A stretch of 64,000 nucleotides of DNA from Natronococcus pandeyae (GCF_008122205.1 NZ_PHNJ01000008.1:62001-126000), one strand, 5' to 3'; counted from the first letter of the stretch, positions 38,842-48,052 are shown. The notes: a model not told the origin generated them from the letters alone. A program made the numbers and translations.

Positions 38842-39237
38842 CTACCGGTCTGGGCTGACGGTGACGACCGGTCTGTCGGTGCCGAGGATGACCGACTGCG
38901 TCACGCTGCCGAAGATAACCTTGCCCGTCGGGGTTCGTTTGCGGCCCGACAGGCAGATCAGGTCGACGTCGTGTTCGTCCGCGGCTGCGATGAGTTCGCT
39001 CGCCGGCTCGCCGCTCGTTTCGTAGTACTCGTAGTCGACACCGCTCTCGTCGAACGCGTCCGCGACGTGGCGGACGCCGTCGAGTTGCGGTATCGATTGT
39101 CCCTCCGGATTGTCCTGGAACACGTGTGCGAGAATGGCCGACACCTCCTCGGTCGCGGCCGGAAGGGACTCGATCATCGATGCCTGTGCCAGTGCCCGGT
39201 CCTTGTCGGTGTCGAGCGCAACCAGTACTCGATACAT
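38842..39237 (-). CDS. Universal stress protein (UspA family)
   Basis: 131 residues from MYRVLVALDTDKDRAL; an earlier in-frame start would add 44 non-homologous residues. The nucleotide site SGRKRTPTGKVIFGSVTQSV follows the G/S-x2-G-x9-G-S motif. The domain is complete, though short by some residues at the first helix. It is divergent from the Liv transporter operon, with 275 bp of shared upstream DNA. Confidence 0.9.
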   Translation of the reverse strand: MYRVLVALDTDKDRALAQASMIESLPAATEEVSAILAHVFQDNPEGQSIPQLDGVRHVADAFDESGVDYEYYETSGEPASELIAAADEHDVDLICLSGRKRTPTGKVIFGSVTQSVILGTDRPVVTVSPDR

Positions 39238-39459
39238 GCTGTGGTAATCGTATCCAACACGCATAATTTCTCTGGCAGTCGGGACGGTTGCTCGAGTCCC
39301 GAAAGGAAGCGACAGCGGCGAACGCCGAGGACGATCGTCGAGTGTTCCTCGATCGTTTTTATCTGTCACCCCGTAACGCCAAGAAAGAGGTATATTGGGT
39401 CAGACACTATCGATTTCGGTGGCAGACGAGCGCGGGTCTTCGACAAATTATAACATAAA

Positions 39460-39477
39460 ACCCCCATAAATAGGGGT
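39460..39477. promoter_or_regulatory. Inverted repeat in front of the livK TATA box
   Basis: ACCCC (39460-39464) and GGGGT (39473-39477) flank an 8-bp AT-rich centre. It ends about 6 bp upstream of the ttttataa box of livK, the usual position for an archaeal operator or activator site. Confidence 0.4.
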
Positions 39478-39482
39478 AGATT

Positions 39483-39488
39483 TTTATA
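39483..39488 (+). promoter_or_regulatory. TATA box of livK
   Basis: tttata centred about 27 nt upstream of the ATG at 39513. A GGAGG lies only 3-8 nt before the ATG, too close and probably upstream of or at the transcript start, so initiation is more likely leaderless. Confidence 0.55.
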
Positions 39489-39512
39489 ACCTATTGTAAT
39501 CAACAGGAGGTC

Positions 39513-40769
39513 ATGGGTCGAGATGGCACATACCAAGGGAGTAGACGGCAGCTTCTCAGGGCCGTCAGCGCGGGTGGTGCTGCTGGTCTGGTCGGGTTGG
39601 CCGGTTGCGTCGGGGACCCGGAGGAAGCAACGAACGGGGACGAGGAGTTCGATACGATCGAGCTTGCAGTTCTCGAGCCGTACACGGGGCCGTTCAGCGA
39701 TCTAGGGGAGGAACGAACGCAAGGAACGGAGCTCGCGATCGAGCAGATCAACGACAGCGACGAGTTCGAGTTCGAGATCGAGTACGACACGTACGACACG
39801 CAGTCGGACCCGGAGGACGCGCTCTCGGAGGCTCGCGAAGCCGTCCAGTCCCAGGGGGCACAGTTTCTCACGGGCTGTATCTCGAGCGACGTGGCGCTGT
39901 CGATGAACGACTTCGCGCTCGACAACGAGGTGTTGTACACCCCGGGAGCGGCGGACGTCGCGATCACGGGCGAACGGTGCAACGAGTACGTCTTTCGCTT
40001 CGAAACCAGTACTGCCCAGATCGCGGAGGCGATGGCTCAGTGGACCTACGAAGAACAGGGCGATCAGATCTTCTATCACCTCGCCGATTACGCCTACGGC
40101 GAGTCCGTGATGAACGAGTTCGAGGCCCGGATGGAGGACTTGAGTGACGACTACGAGAGGATCGGTGAAACCCGCGCCGAGTTCGGCGCAACCGACTTCG
40201 AGGCCTACATCACGCAGATCGAGAGCGCGGCCGACGAGGCTGACGCGGTCGTGATCGGGAGCACCGGTGGCGACCTCGTGGCGTTCCTGTCACAGGCCGC
40301 CGATCGCGGCCTGATCGACGAGATTCCGATCGTCACGACCACCGCCTCGTTCACTCCGATCCGGGCCGGCGCTGGGGATGCAGCAACTGGCGTCTTTAGC
40401 GGCGTTCGGTACTATCCCGAACTCGAGACGGGCGACAACCAGGAGTTCGTCGAGGCCTACGAAGCCGAGTACGACGAACTTCCGGACAACTTCTCGCGAG
40501 TCGGTTACGACTCGATCCGCATGATGGCACGCGGGATCCAGGAGGCTGGATCGAACAATCCGAGCGAGGTCGCAGACGTGCTCGGCGGTCTCGAGCAGGA
40601 GACGATCTTCGGGCCGAACGAGTTCCGGGAGTGTGACGGTCAAGCGGTGAACCCGGTCTGGATGGGTGAACTCACAGAAGGAGACGATCTACCCGAGGTC
40701 GAGATCCTGACCGAACTCGACGGAGAGGGCGCGATCCCGGCCTGTGAGGATACCGGTTGTGACCGATAA
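39513..40769 (+). CDS. Liv-type ABC transporter substrate-binding protein
   Basis: 418 residues. It carries a Tat signal (SRRQLLRAVSAGG) and a lipobox LVGLAGC, so it is an exported lipoprotein. The mature domain begins TIELAVLEPYTGPFSDLG and shows GTELAIEQIN, typical of periplasmic type I binding proteins (branched-chain amino acid/urea/amide group). The ligand is not defined by sequence. The operon sits within phenylacetate genes, so an aromatic or carboxylic acid is a realistic ligand (inference). Confidence 0.92.
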   Translation: MGRDGTYQGSRRQLLRAVSAGGAAGLVGLAGCVGDPEEATNGDEEFDTIELAVLEPYTGPFSDLGEERTQGTELAIEQINDSDEFEFEIEYDTYDTQSDPEDALSEAREAVQSQGAQFLTGCISSDVALSMNDFALDNEVLYTPGAADVAITGERCNEYVFRFETSTAQIAEAMAQWTYEEQGDQIFYHLADYAYGESVMNEFEARMEDLSDDYERIGETRAEFGATDFEAYITQIESAADEADAVVIGSTGGDLVAFLSQAADRGLIDEIPIVTTTASFTPIRAGAGDAATGVFSGVRYYPELETGDNQEFVEAYEAEYDELPDNFSRVGYDSIRMMARGIQEAGSNNPSEVADVLGGLEQETIFGPNEFRECDGQAVNPVWMGELTEGDDLPEVEILTELDGEGAIPACEDTGCDR

Positions 40770-40819
40770 CCACAGTAACCCGATTCGACAATGAACCGCG
40801 TTACGCTCCGGACGAAGCC

Positions 40820-42808
40820 ATGCTAGGAACGATCTTTCAACAGCTACTGGACGGGATAACCGTCGGCATCGTGTACGTGTTACTGGCCGCCGGCCTATCG
40901 GTAATCTTCGGCGTGATGAACGTCATCAACTTCGCTCACGGCGAACTGGCCGTCCTGGGCGCATACTTCGCGGTCGCGATCACGATCCAGACTGGAATCG
41001 GCGGCAACGCGTTCGTTGTAGCGCTGGTGATCGCTCCCCTGCTGGTCGGGGTCCTCGGCGTCGCACTCGAGCGCTACACCGTCCAGCCGCTGTACGGACG
41101 GAATCCCCTCTATCACATCCTGCTGACGTTCGGACTCGTGCTGGTGATCAACGACCTCATTTACCTCGTCTGGGGAACGGGATCGTTCAGGCTCCCGCGG
41201 CCGGGCGTTCTCACCGGCACGGTCGGCGCCTTCGGGTTCGGCGTCAGCGCCTACAACCTCTTCATGATCGTCAGCGGTGGCCTGATGGCGCTCGCCGTCT
41301 GGGCGCTGCTCGAGTACACCAGGTACGGACTGATCATCCGGGCCGGTTCGCAGGATAGACAGATGGTCCGAAACCTCGGGATCGAGATCGACCGCTACTA
41401 CTCGCTGGTCTTCGGCGTCGGCGCCGGCCTCGCCGCCTTCGCCGGCATCATTCTCGCCGGGAACCAGCAGGCCCACCCCGATCTGGGAATGTCGATCATC
41501 ATCCCCGCGTTCGTCATCGTTGTGCTGGGCGGCCTCGGGAGCTTCAAAGGCGCTGTCGTCGGCGGCCTGCTCGTGGGCATCCTCCAGGAATCGATCCTGC
41601 GGCCGTGGGTCCCCTGGCTCGAGGGGATGGTGATCTTCGTGCTGATGATCGGCATCCTCCTGATCCGCCCGCACGGACTGTTCGGAACCGAGCACGCCGA
41701 GGAGGGAGGAACCGAGCGTCTACTCGCCGGTCGAACCGGTAGTTTGCTCGAGAGAGAAACCCGGTTCAAGCTCGGGCTCGTGATGATTGGAGTGCTCGCG
41801 CTGGTGCCGATCGTCGCCGGCCTGCTCGGTAACCTGTTCTGGGTCACGTTCGGTTCCCGCGTGCTCATCTGGGCGCTGTTCGCGCTCTCTCTCGACTTCG
41901 TAATGGGGTACACTGGGCTGGTGTCTCTCGGCCACGCACTGTTCCTCGGTCTCGGCGCATACGCGGTCGTGCTCGGACTGATTCACGTCACGAGTTCCGT
42001 ATTCGTCGCGCTCGCGCTCGCGATCGCCCTCTCGGCAGCCATCGCCTGGATCGTCGGCTTCCTCTCGATCCGCGTCGCCGGCGTCTACTTCGCGATGATC
42101 ACGCTCGCGTTCGCCGAGCTCTACTACAACCTCCTCTATCGGCTCGAAATCACCGGCGGCTCCGAGGGGCTCGGACTGCTCGGCCAGGACTACTACTACG
42201 GTCTCGCTGGGATCGGTGCGTCGCTCGACGATATCGCGTTCTTCGTCGGTCCCGTCGTACTGACCGGTCACTCGTTGTTCTACTACGTCGTGCTGGGCGC
42301 CCTCGTGGCCTCGTACTTCGTCACTCGACGGATGCTCCAGTCGCCGTTTGGCTCGGTCCTGAAGTCGATCCGGGAGAACGAAGAGCGCGCGACGTTCCTC
42401 GGCTACAGGACGGTCGTCTACAAGCGTCGTGCGTTCGTCGTGAGCGGCGCGTTCGCGGGCCTCGCTGGCGGGCTGTTCGCGCTCAATAACGCGTTCGTCT
42501 CGCCCTCGGCCGCGGAGTGGCTGAAGTCCGGCGAGGTGATCGTAATGGTCATCCTCGGCGGGATGGGAACGCTCTACGGGCCGATCATCGGAGCAGGTGC
42601 GTTCTTCGGGCTGGAACAACTGCTCACCCACTACACCGGCCGGTGGCGACTGGTCCTCGGGACGATCTTCGTCCTGTTCGTGATCTTCCTCCCGCGAGGA
42701 CTGGTCTCGGTGCCGACCCTGCTCGCACCGTACCTGCCCGGCGGACCTGGTCCCACGTCGGCTACCGAACAGTTGCCGGAGGACTCGAGTACCGAAGGTG
42801 GTGACTGA
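40820..42808 (+). CDS. Fused LivH-LivM ABC transporter permease
   Basis: 662 residues combining two permeases usually encoded separately. Residues about 1-285 are LivH-like (FGVMNVINFAHGELAVLGAY) and about 310-640 are LivM-like (YTGLVSLGHALFLGLGAY, ITGGSEGLGLL). Around 295-310 there is a short cytosolic linker without stop codons or frame shift. In total about 18 membrane helices. The fusion fixes 1:1 stoichiometry of the two membrane halves. livG starts inside its stop codon. Confidence 0.93.
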   Translation: MLGTIFQQLLDGITVGIVYVLLAAGLSVIFGVMNVINFAHGELAVLGAYFAVAITIQTGIGGNAFVVALVIAPLLVGVLGVALERYTVQPLYGRNPLYHILLTFGLVLVINDLIYLVWGTGSFRLPRPGVLTGTVGAFGFGVSAYNLFMIVSGGLMALAVWALLEYTRYGLIIRAGSQDRQMVRNLGIEIDRYYSLVFGVGAGLAAFAGIILAGNQQAHPDLGMSIIIPAFVIVVLGGLGSFKGAVVGGLLVGILQESILRPWVPWLEGMVIFVLMIGILLIRPHGLFGTEHAEEGGTERLLAGRTGSLLERETRFKLGLVMIGVLALVPIVAGLLGNLFWVTFGSRVLIWALFALSLDFVMGYTGLVSLGHALFLGLGAYAVVLGLIHVTSSVFVALALAIALSAAIAWIVGFLSIRVAGVYFAMITLAFAELYYNLLYRLEITGGSEGLGLLGQDYYYGLAGIGASLDDIAFFVGPVVLTGHSLFYYVVLGALVASYFVTRRMLQSPFGSVLKSIRENEERATFLGYRTVVYKRRAFVVSGAFAGLAGGLFALNNAFVSPSAAEWLKSGEVIVMVILGGMGTLYGPIIGAGAFFGLEQLLTHYTGRWRLVLGTIFVLFVIFLPRGLVSVPTLLAPYLPGGPGPTSATEQLPEDSSTEGGD

Positions 42809-43608
42809 TGGCTACTGAAACACAGATCGATGACCGACGAACCAATGGTGAAACGGTACTGGAACTGGACGGACTGGTCAAGACATTCGGCGCGTTCGCG
42901 GCGATCGACGATGTCTCGATGACGGTCGAACGCGGGGAGTTCCGCAGCATCATCGGCCCGAACGGTGCCGGAAAGACCACGCTGTTCAACCTTATCTCCG
43001 GCGCGTTGCCGGTCACCGACGGCACCGTCTACTTCGACGGTGAGGAGATTACGAAGCTGTCGCCGCCCGAACGCGTCGCCCGTGGGATCGGACGCTCGTT
43101 CCAGATATCCAACGTCTTCGGCGGTCTCTCCGTCCGCGAAAACGTCAGACTCGCGGCTCAGGCTGATCGGCGCGACGGATACAATCTGGTCGAATCGTTC
43201 TTCAAGCCAACAGGTCGGTACGGAGATATCAACCAGGAGACCGATCGAATCCTCGAGCGCATCGATCTCGACCACGTCGCCGACGAAGAGGCTGACGCGC
43301 TCGCATACGGCGATCGCCGGCGCCTCGAGATCGGCGTCGTCCTCGCGACCGACCCCGAACTCGTGCTGTTCGACGAACCGACCGCTGGCATGAGCGTCGA
43401 GGAGACCCAGGAGACGATCGAACTGATCGAGGAGGTCCTGGTCGACCAGACGTTGTTGCTCATCGAACACGACATCGAACTCGTTATGGAACTCTCAGAT
43501 CGCATCACCGTGTTGAATCAGGGCGAAATCCTGGCCGAGGGAACGCCAGCCCAGATCTCCGGAAATCAGAGCGTCCAGGACGCCTACCTCGGAGGGATGG
43601 TCGAATGA
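42808..43608 (+). CDS. Liv-type ABC transporter ATP-binding protein LivG
   Basis: 266 residues. Walker A GPNGAGKTTLFN, a slightly changed signature LAYGDRRRLEIG (usual LsyGqqRrLEia), Walker B LVLFDEPTAGMS and the switch His in LLIEHDIELVM. LivG-type ATPases pair with a LivF subunit to drive the transporter. The start overlaps the permease stop (TGATG), and its stop overlaps the livF start. Confidence 0.94.
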   Translation: MATETQIDDRRTNGETVLELDGLVKTFGAFAAIDDVSMTVERGEFRSIIGPNGAGKTTLFNLISGALPVTDGTVYFDGEEITKLSPPERVARGIGRSFQISNVFGGLSVRENVRLAAQADRRDGYNLVESFFKPTGRYGDINQETDRILERIDLDHVADEEADALAYGDRRRLEIGVVLATDPELVLFDEPTAGMSVEETQETIELIEEVLVDQTLLLIEHDIELVMELSDRITVLNQGEILAEGTPAQISGNQSVQDAYLGGMVE

Positions 43609-44327
43609 GTACCGATCCGCTACTCGACCTCGAGAACGTCGACGCAGGGTACGGCGAGACGCAGGTGCTTCGCGACCTGTCGCTGTCGGTCGGCGAGGGC
43701 GAGGTCGTCTCGCTGGTCGGCCGCAACGGGGCCGGGAAGACGACGACGTTGCGGTCCATCGTCGGCATCCTCACCCCGACGAGCGGGACCGTCACGTATC
43801 GCGGGACGGACGTCACGAACCTCGACGCCACGGAGACCGTCCAGCACGGACTCGCACTCGTTCCGGAGGAGCGCCAGATCTTTCCGGAGCTTACGGTGAA
43901 GGAGAACCTCGAACTCGCCGACTACGGCGGGTCGCCGGACGTCGACTCGCTCTCGGTCGGGGAGGCCCTCGAAATGTTCGAAAACCTCAAGCAGCGGGCG
44001 CCGAACCCCGGCTCGTCGCTCTCGGGGGGCGAACAGCAGATGCTCGCCATCGCGCGCGCACTCGTCGGCGGCGCCGACCTCATCCTGCTCGACGAGCCGA
44101 CGGAGGGGCTCGCCCCCTACATCGTCCGGGACGTGATGGACATCGTCGAGGACCTCAACGATCGGGGCATCACCGTGTTGCTGGTCGAACAGAACGTTCA
44201 CGTTTGCCTCGAACTCGCCGACCGGAACTACCTCCTCAATCAGGGCGAGATCGTTTACGAGGGAACCTCCGCCGACCTCGAGGAGGACAAGGAGATCCTC
44301 GACAGGTACCTCGGCGTTACTACCTGA
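43605..44327 (+). CDS. Liv-type ABC transporter ATP-binding protein LivF
   Basis: 240 residues. Walker A GRNGAGKTTTLR, VPEERQIFPELTVKENL, signature LSGGEQQMLAIARAL, Walker B LILLDEPTEGLAP. Second ATPase of the Liv-type importer; last gene of the operon, coupled to livG by an ATGA overlap and convergent with a thioesterase gene 27 bp downstream. Confidence 0.94.
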   Translation: MSTDPLLDLENVDAGYGETQVLRDLSLSVGEGEVVSLVGRNGAGKTTTLRSIVGILTPTSGTVTYRGTDVTNLDATETVQHGLALVPEERQIFPELTVKENLELADYGGSPDVDSLSVGEALEMFENLKQRAPNPGSSLSGGEQQMLAIARALVGGADLILLDEPTEGLAPYIVRDVMDIVEDLNDRGITVLLVEQNVHVCLELADRNYLLNQGEIVYEGTSADLEEDKEILDRYLGVTT

Positions 44328-44354
44328 TCGACCGCAGTCACGGTCACTCGCCGC

Positions 44355-44741
44355 TCAGGGTTTGTAGACGCGCCCGCGGAACGTCGCGACCCGCTCTTCG
44401 TCCTCGTCGGTGACGACGACCTCGTACTCGGCGGTCCGGCCCGAGGCGTGGGTCTCCGTCGCCGTCGCGGTGAGTTCGGTTCCGACGTCGACCGCCTCGA
44501 GGTACGAGATGTTCGTCTCGAGCGCGACCGCCGTCTCACCGCGGGAGTTCGAGGCAGCGGCGAACGCCGCGTCGGCCAGCGAGTAGATCGCCCCGCCGTG
44601 AGGGGTGCCGTGGAAGTTCGTCAGATCCTCGGTGACCTCGAGTTGCATCCGCGCCAGGCCCGGCTCGAGGGAGCGAAGTTCGATTCCGAGCGTCTCACAG
44701 TAGGCGTCGCCCTCGATATGCTGTCGAATCTGGTCCGTCAT
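44355..44741 (-). CDS. PaaI-type acyl-CoA thioesterase
   Basis: 128 residues from MTDQIRQHIEGDAY at 44741. Hot-dog fold; the motif NFHGTPHGGAIYSLADAAFA holds the Asn/His/Asp residues of PaaI thioesterases. PaaI relieves CoA trapping by hydrolysing hydroxyphenylacetyl-CoA or stalled paa intermediates. It lies behind the HTH_10 regulator gene (33 bp) on the same strand, opposite paaA, so the two may form an operon. Confidence 0.9.
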   Translation of the reverse strand: MTDQIRQHIEGDAYCETLGIELRSLEPGLARMQLEVTEDLTNFHGTPHGGAIYSLADAAFAAASNSRGETAVALETNISYLEAVDVGTELTATATETHASGRTAEYEVVVTDEDEERVATFRGRVYKP

Positions 44742-44773
44742 ACCGTGGCACACCGATCCCCGAGCAAAAGTAT

Positions 44774-45412
44774 CTAGCGGAACATCTGGCGGAATAGCGA
44801 CGCCTCGGCGCGGCGGAGTCGCTCGAGGAACGCCGACTTGCTGATCCCCAGTTCGTGGGCGACCGCCTCGGAACTGGCCTGTCGTGGGATCGCGAAGTAT
44901 CCCATCTCGAGGGCCGTCCGGAGGCACTCCTCCTGGGCCGGCGTGAGATCCCACCGCTGGCCGGGCGACTCCGTCGCCTCCGACTCGAGGGGGTAGACCC
45001 GCTCGAGTTTGACGCCGACGGTCTCGCCGGCGGCTTCCATGACCCCCTTGAGGACGTCGCGGCCGACGACCGCGCCGAAGATCGTCGCCGCGCCGTCGCG
45101 GTAGCGCAGCGTCTCGACGATGAGGCCGCCGTCGGTCAACCTGCGGACCACGCACGGGTGTTTCGACAGACACCGATATCGCGAGCGGCCGTCGGTTCTC
45201 GAGACGTGGAGGTAGGAGATCCGGTCGTCTTCGTCGAGGACGTTCGTAAGCCGGTCGGAGGTCGGTGAACTGAACTGCAGGAGGTCGTAGCCGTCGCTGC
45301 GCCGCTGTGGCGCCCGGGCGTCGATTTCGACGTCGACCTCCCGTGTCGCCTCCGAGAGCGGACAGTCGTCGTTTCGGACCCTGAACTCCACGGCGAGACA
45401 CTCGTCGATCAT
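44774..45412 (-). CDS. HTH_10 (bacterio-opsin activator family) transcription regulator
   Basis: 212 residues. The C-terminal HTH_10 domain (about 160-212) reads LTPAQEECLRTALEMGYF and then VAHELGISKSAFLERLRR. The N-terminal 150 residues form a ligand- or redox-sensing beta-rich domain of the Bat family. Divergent from paaA with 96 bp between, so it is a good candidate regulator of the paa operon. Confidence 0.9.
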   Translation of the reverse strand: MIDECLAVEFRVRNDDCPLSEATREVDVEIDARAPQRRSDGYDLLQFSSPTSDRLTNVLDEDDRISYLHVSRTDGRSRYRCLSKHPCVVRRLTDGGLIVETLRYRDGAATIFGAVVGRDVLKGVMEAAGETVGVKLERVYPLESEATESPGQRWDLTPAQEECLRTALEMGYFAIPRQASSEAVAHELGISKSAFLERLRRAEASLFRQMFR

Positions 45413-45508
45413 GTGGAACTGTGCGTCGTTCTACGTGACACCGGTATTTAAAACCCGTTCATATGGCGGTTAACTGCTAAGGGCGCAACTATCGTGGTTT
45501 ATAATGAT
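45413..45508. promoter_or_regulatory. Divergent promoter between HTH_10 regulator and paaA
   Basis: The 96-bp spacer holds a gtatttaaaac element (about 45446-45456) usable as TATA for either gene, and short palindromes CATATG and GTTAAC nearby. A tttataat element right next to paaA is too close for a leaderless start at 45509. Confidence 0.45.
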
Positions 45509-46450
45509 ATGGAGCTGGACACAGTCAAAGAACGCGCGGGGCCGCGGGAGTTTAGCCCCGCGGACGACCTCCCGGAGGAGTACCGGAAGGCGGCGACTCG
45601 AATGATCGAGTTCCACGCGAACAGCGAGATCATGGGTGCGTATCTGGAGCGCCCGTTCATTCGGCAGGCACCGAGTATCGACCGGAAGCTGGCCTGTTCC
45701 GCCAAAGTTCAGGACGAGATCGGTCACGGCCAGTTACTCTACCGCGCAGCGGAGTCGCTCGGGATCAAGAGCCGCGAGGAGATGTTAGACGACCTCGCCA
45801 ACGGCGACGGCAAGTTCCTCAACTGCTTCCACTACCCGATGGAGGACTGGGTCGAGACGCCGATGATCGCCTTCTTCGTCGACGGGGCCGCGATGCGCCG
45901 GCAGGCGACGCTCCGCCGGACCAGCTGGGAGCCCTACGCCCACGCGATGGACAAGGTGTGCTTCGAAGAGGGGTTCCACGTCAAGCACGGCGAGGACATC
46001 CTCAGGGAGCTCATGACCGGCTCGCGCAAGGAACAGCAGATGACCCAGGAGGCCTTCGAGGAGTGGTGGCCGCGCATCATCCAGTTCTTCGGACCGACCG
46101 ACGACAAGAGCACCCACCACGACTTCGCGGCCTCCGTGGGGCTGAAACAGCAGTCCAACGACGCGCTTCGCAACGCCTTCCTCGACCAGTACATCCCGAA
46201 GGCGCGGAAGTACGGCCTCGAGATCCCCGACGAACCGCGCATTCGCGAACTCGACGACGGCACCTACGAAGTCGAGGAGGGGGACCTCGACTGGGACGAG
46301 TTCTTCACCATCGCGAAGAACGACTACGAACCCGGTCTCGGCCAGATCAACGGCCGGAAGGCTGCACAGGAGGCCGTCCAGTGGGTTCGTGACACGATCG
46401 AAGGAGACGCCACAGCCGCCGGCGGCCACGCGCCGCAGGCGGCCGACTGA
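45509..46450 (+). CDS. paaA: Phenylacetyl-CoA epoxidase catalytic subunit PaaA
   Basis: 313 residues from MELDTVKERAG; an in-frame GTG five codons earlier is possible. Ferritin-like diiron subunit that, with PaaC, adds oxygen across the ring of phenylacetyl-CoA. Iron ligands: E in IEFHANSEIM, VQDEIGHGQLLY (E-x2-H), and CFEEGFHVKHGED (E-x2-H). The length is close to bacterial PaaA (about 310). Leads the paaABCD operon, 2 bp before paaB. Confidence 0.95.
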   Translation: MELDTVKERAGPREFSPADDLPEEYRKAATRMIEFHANSEIMGAYLERPFIRQAPSIDRKLACSAKVQDEIGHGQLLYRAAESLGIKSREEMLDDLANGDGKFLNCFHYPMEDWVETPMIAFFVDGAAMRRQATLRRTSWEPYAHAMDKVCFEEGFHVKHGEDILRELMTGSRKEQQMTQEAFEEWWPRIIQFFGPTDDKSTHHDFAASVGLKQQSNDALRNAFLDQYIPKARKYGLEIPDEPRIRELDDGTYEVEEGDLDWDEFFTIAKNDYEPGLGQINGRKAAQEAVQWVRDTIEGDATAAGGHAPQAAD

Positions 46451-46452
46451 TC

Positions 46453-46770
46453 ATGATCTGGGAAGTGTTCCGCCAGGAGAAAGCGGGCAACTACCACACT
46501 CACTGTGGGAACGTCCACGCGCCGGACCGGGAGATGGCCAAGCAGTTCGCAGCCATCCAGCACGGCCGCCGAAAACCCACCAACAGCCTCTGGGTCGTCC
46601 CCAGCGAGGAGATCGGTGAGATCGACGCCGAGGACGTCGCCTTCGGCGGGACGACGGACAAGGCCTACCGGTGGGCGACGGCGTACAACACGACCGGCGA
46701 GGACGCGGTCGAGGTCGTCGAGTCCGAAGACGAGCAAGCCACTGCCGAGCGACAGCGGGGTGACGACTGA
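46453..46770 (+). CDS. paaB: Phenylacetyl-CoA epoxidase subunit PaaB
   Basis: 105 residues, small non-catalytic bridging subunit. WEVFRQEKAGNYHTHCGNVH is the recognisable start, and SLWVVPSEEI the central strand. It holds PaaAC heterodimers together in the bacterial complex. An acidic tail replaces the usual end. It overlaps paaC by one base (TGATG). Confidence 0.95.
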   Translation: MIWEVFRQEKAGNYHTHCGNVHAPDREMAKQFAAIQHGRRKPTNSLWVVPSEEIGEIDAEDVAFGGTTDKAYRWATAYNTTGEDAVEVVESEDEQATAERQRGDD

Positions 46771-47636
46771 TGACAGCGAGCCTCGAGAATCCGGACGACC
46801 TCGACGCCCGCGAGCGTGACGCCCTCGAGACGCTACTGAAGCGACTGGCCGACGACGAGTTCGTGTTGGCCGAACGCTACACCGAGTGGCAGGTCCGCGC
46901 ACCGAGCCTCGAGTCGGACCTCGCGCTGTCGAACAACGCCCAGGACGAACTCGGCCACGCCCGCCTGTGGTACGACGTCCTGGAAGATCTCGGCTACGAG
47001 GAACAGGACCTCGTCTACGAGCGCGATCCGGCGGACTTCCGGCACGCCACGTTAGTCGAACTGCCCTTCGAGGAGGGCGACTGGGCCGATCCGATCCTCC
47101 GGTCGTACCTCTACGACGTCGCCGAGAAGCTCCGCCTCGAGGCGCTCGAGGAGTCGACGTACCCGAAGATCGCCGACCGAGTCGGCAAGATCCAGAGCGA
47201 GGAGGAGTACCACTTAGAGCACGCCCAGAGCTGGCTCGAACGGCTCGCCGACGGTGACGAGGGCCACGAGCGCCTGCAGGACGCGCTCGACCGGCTGTTC
47301 CCGCACGCACTGACGATCTTCGAACCAGTCAATCGAGACGTGGAAAGCGACATCGTCGACCTCGGGCTTCGCGATGCGACCCTCGAGGAGATGGGCGAGG
47401 AGTGGCTCTCGAACGTGGTCCCGTACCTCGAGTCGCTCGACCTCGACGTTCCCGAGAGCGGCCAGATGGACGACGACGAGTTCGAGTTCGAGGTCACCCA
47501 GGAGATGCTCCCCGAGGAGCGCGGCCGGGACGGGAGCCACACCGACGCGTGGGTCGACCTCTACGACGAGTTTACCCACACCTACCGCGAACTCGGGCGC
47601 AGCGAGACGACCAAAATCATGGAGAAACCAGAATGA
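46770..47636 (+). CDS. paaC: Phenylacetyl-CoA epoxidase structural subunit PaaC
   Basis: 288 residues. The ferritin-like fold shows LGHARLWYDVL and QSEEEYHLEHAQSW with E-x2-H pairs. PaaC forms the heterodimer with PaaA and is less critical for catalysis in bacteria. ATGA overlap couples it to paaD. Confidence 0.94.
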   Translation: MTASLENPDDLDARERDALETLLKRLADDEFVLAERYTEWQVRAPSLESDLALSNNAQDELGHARLWYDVLEDLGYEEQDLVYERDPADFRHATLVELPFEEGDWADPILRSYLYDVAEKLRLEALEESTYPKIADRVGKIQSEEEYHLEHAQSWLERLADGDEGHERLQDALDRLFPHALTIFEPVNRDVESDIVDLGLRDATLEEMGEEWLSNVVPYLESLDLDVPESGQMDDDEFEFEVTQEMLPEERGRDGSHTDAWVDLYDEFTHTYRELGRSETTKIMEKPE

Positions 47637-48052
47637 GCAGCAACACTCCGGACCCCGAGACCGACGCGACGCCCTGTGCGTACACCGACTACCGCGAGGG
47701 TGAGGGCGACGACGACCTCCCCGCGACTGGCGAGGACGCGACCGGCCTCGAGGCCGACGTGTGGGACGCCCTCTACGAGATCGAGGACCCAGAGATGCCG
47801 ATCAGCATCGTCGACCTGGGGCTGATCTACGGCGTCAGCGTCGAGGACGGCGTCGCGACCGTCGACATGACGCTGACCTACTCGGGCTGTCCGGCTCGAG
47901 ACATGCTCACGGACCAGGTCGAGGAGGCGGCCGCCGCGGTCGAGGGCGTCGAGGACGCCGAACTGCGGCTCGTCTGGAGTCCGGAGTGGACGATCGAGAT
48001 GGTCACCGAGCGAGGAAAGGACGACCTGCGCGAGTTCGGACTGAGCATATGA
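47633..48052 (+). CDS. paaD: PaaD DUF59 (MIP18-like) domain protein
   Basis: 139 residues. The DUF59 domain (about 45-130) has EIEDPEMPISIVDLGLIYGV and a single Cys in LTYSGCPARDML, a residue used in Fe-S cluster handling by the MIP18 family. PaaD helps mature the epoxidase diiron enzyme in bacteria. In contrast with bacterial PaaD, this protein ends after the DUF59 domain, and the zinc-ribbon tail is encoded by the next, overlapping gene. Confidence 0.92.
   Translation: MSSNTPDPETDATPCAYTDYREGEGDDDLPATGEDATGLEADVWDALYEIEDPEMPISIVDLGLIYGVSVEDGVATVDMTLTYSGCPARDMLTDQVEEAAAAVEGVEDAELRLVWSPEWTIEMVTERGKDDLREFGLSI

Noticed and set aside
39505-39509. GGAGG before livK as a Shine-Dalgarno site
   Set aside because: Only 3 nt separate it from the ATG, and the TATA spacing places the transcript start at or next to the ATG.
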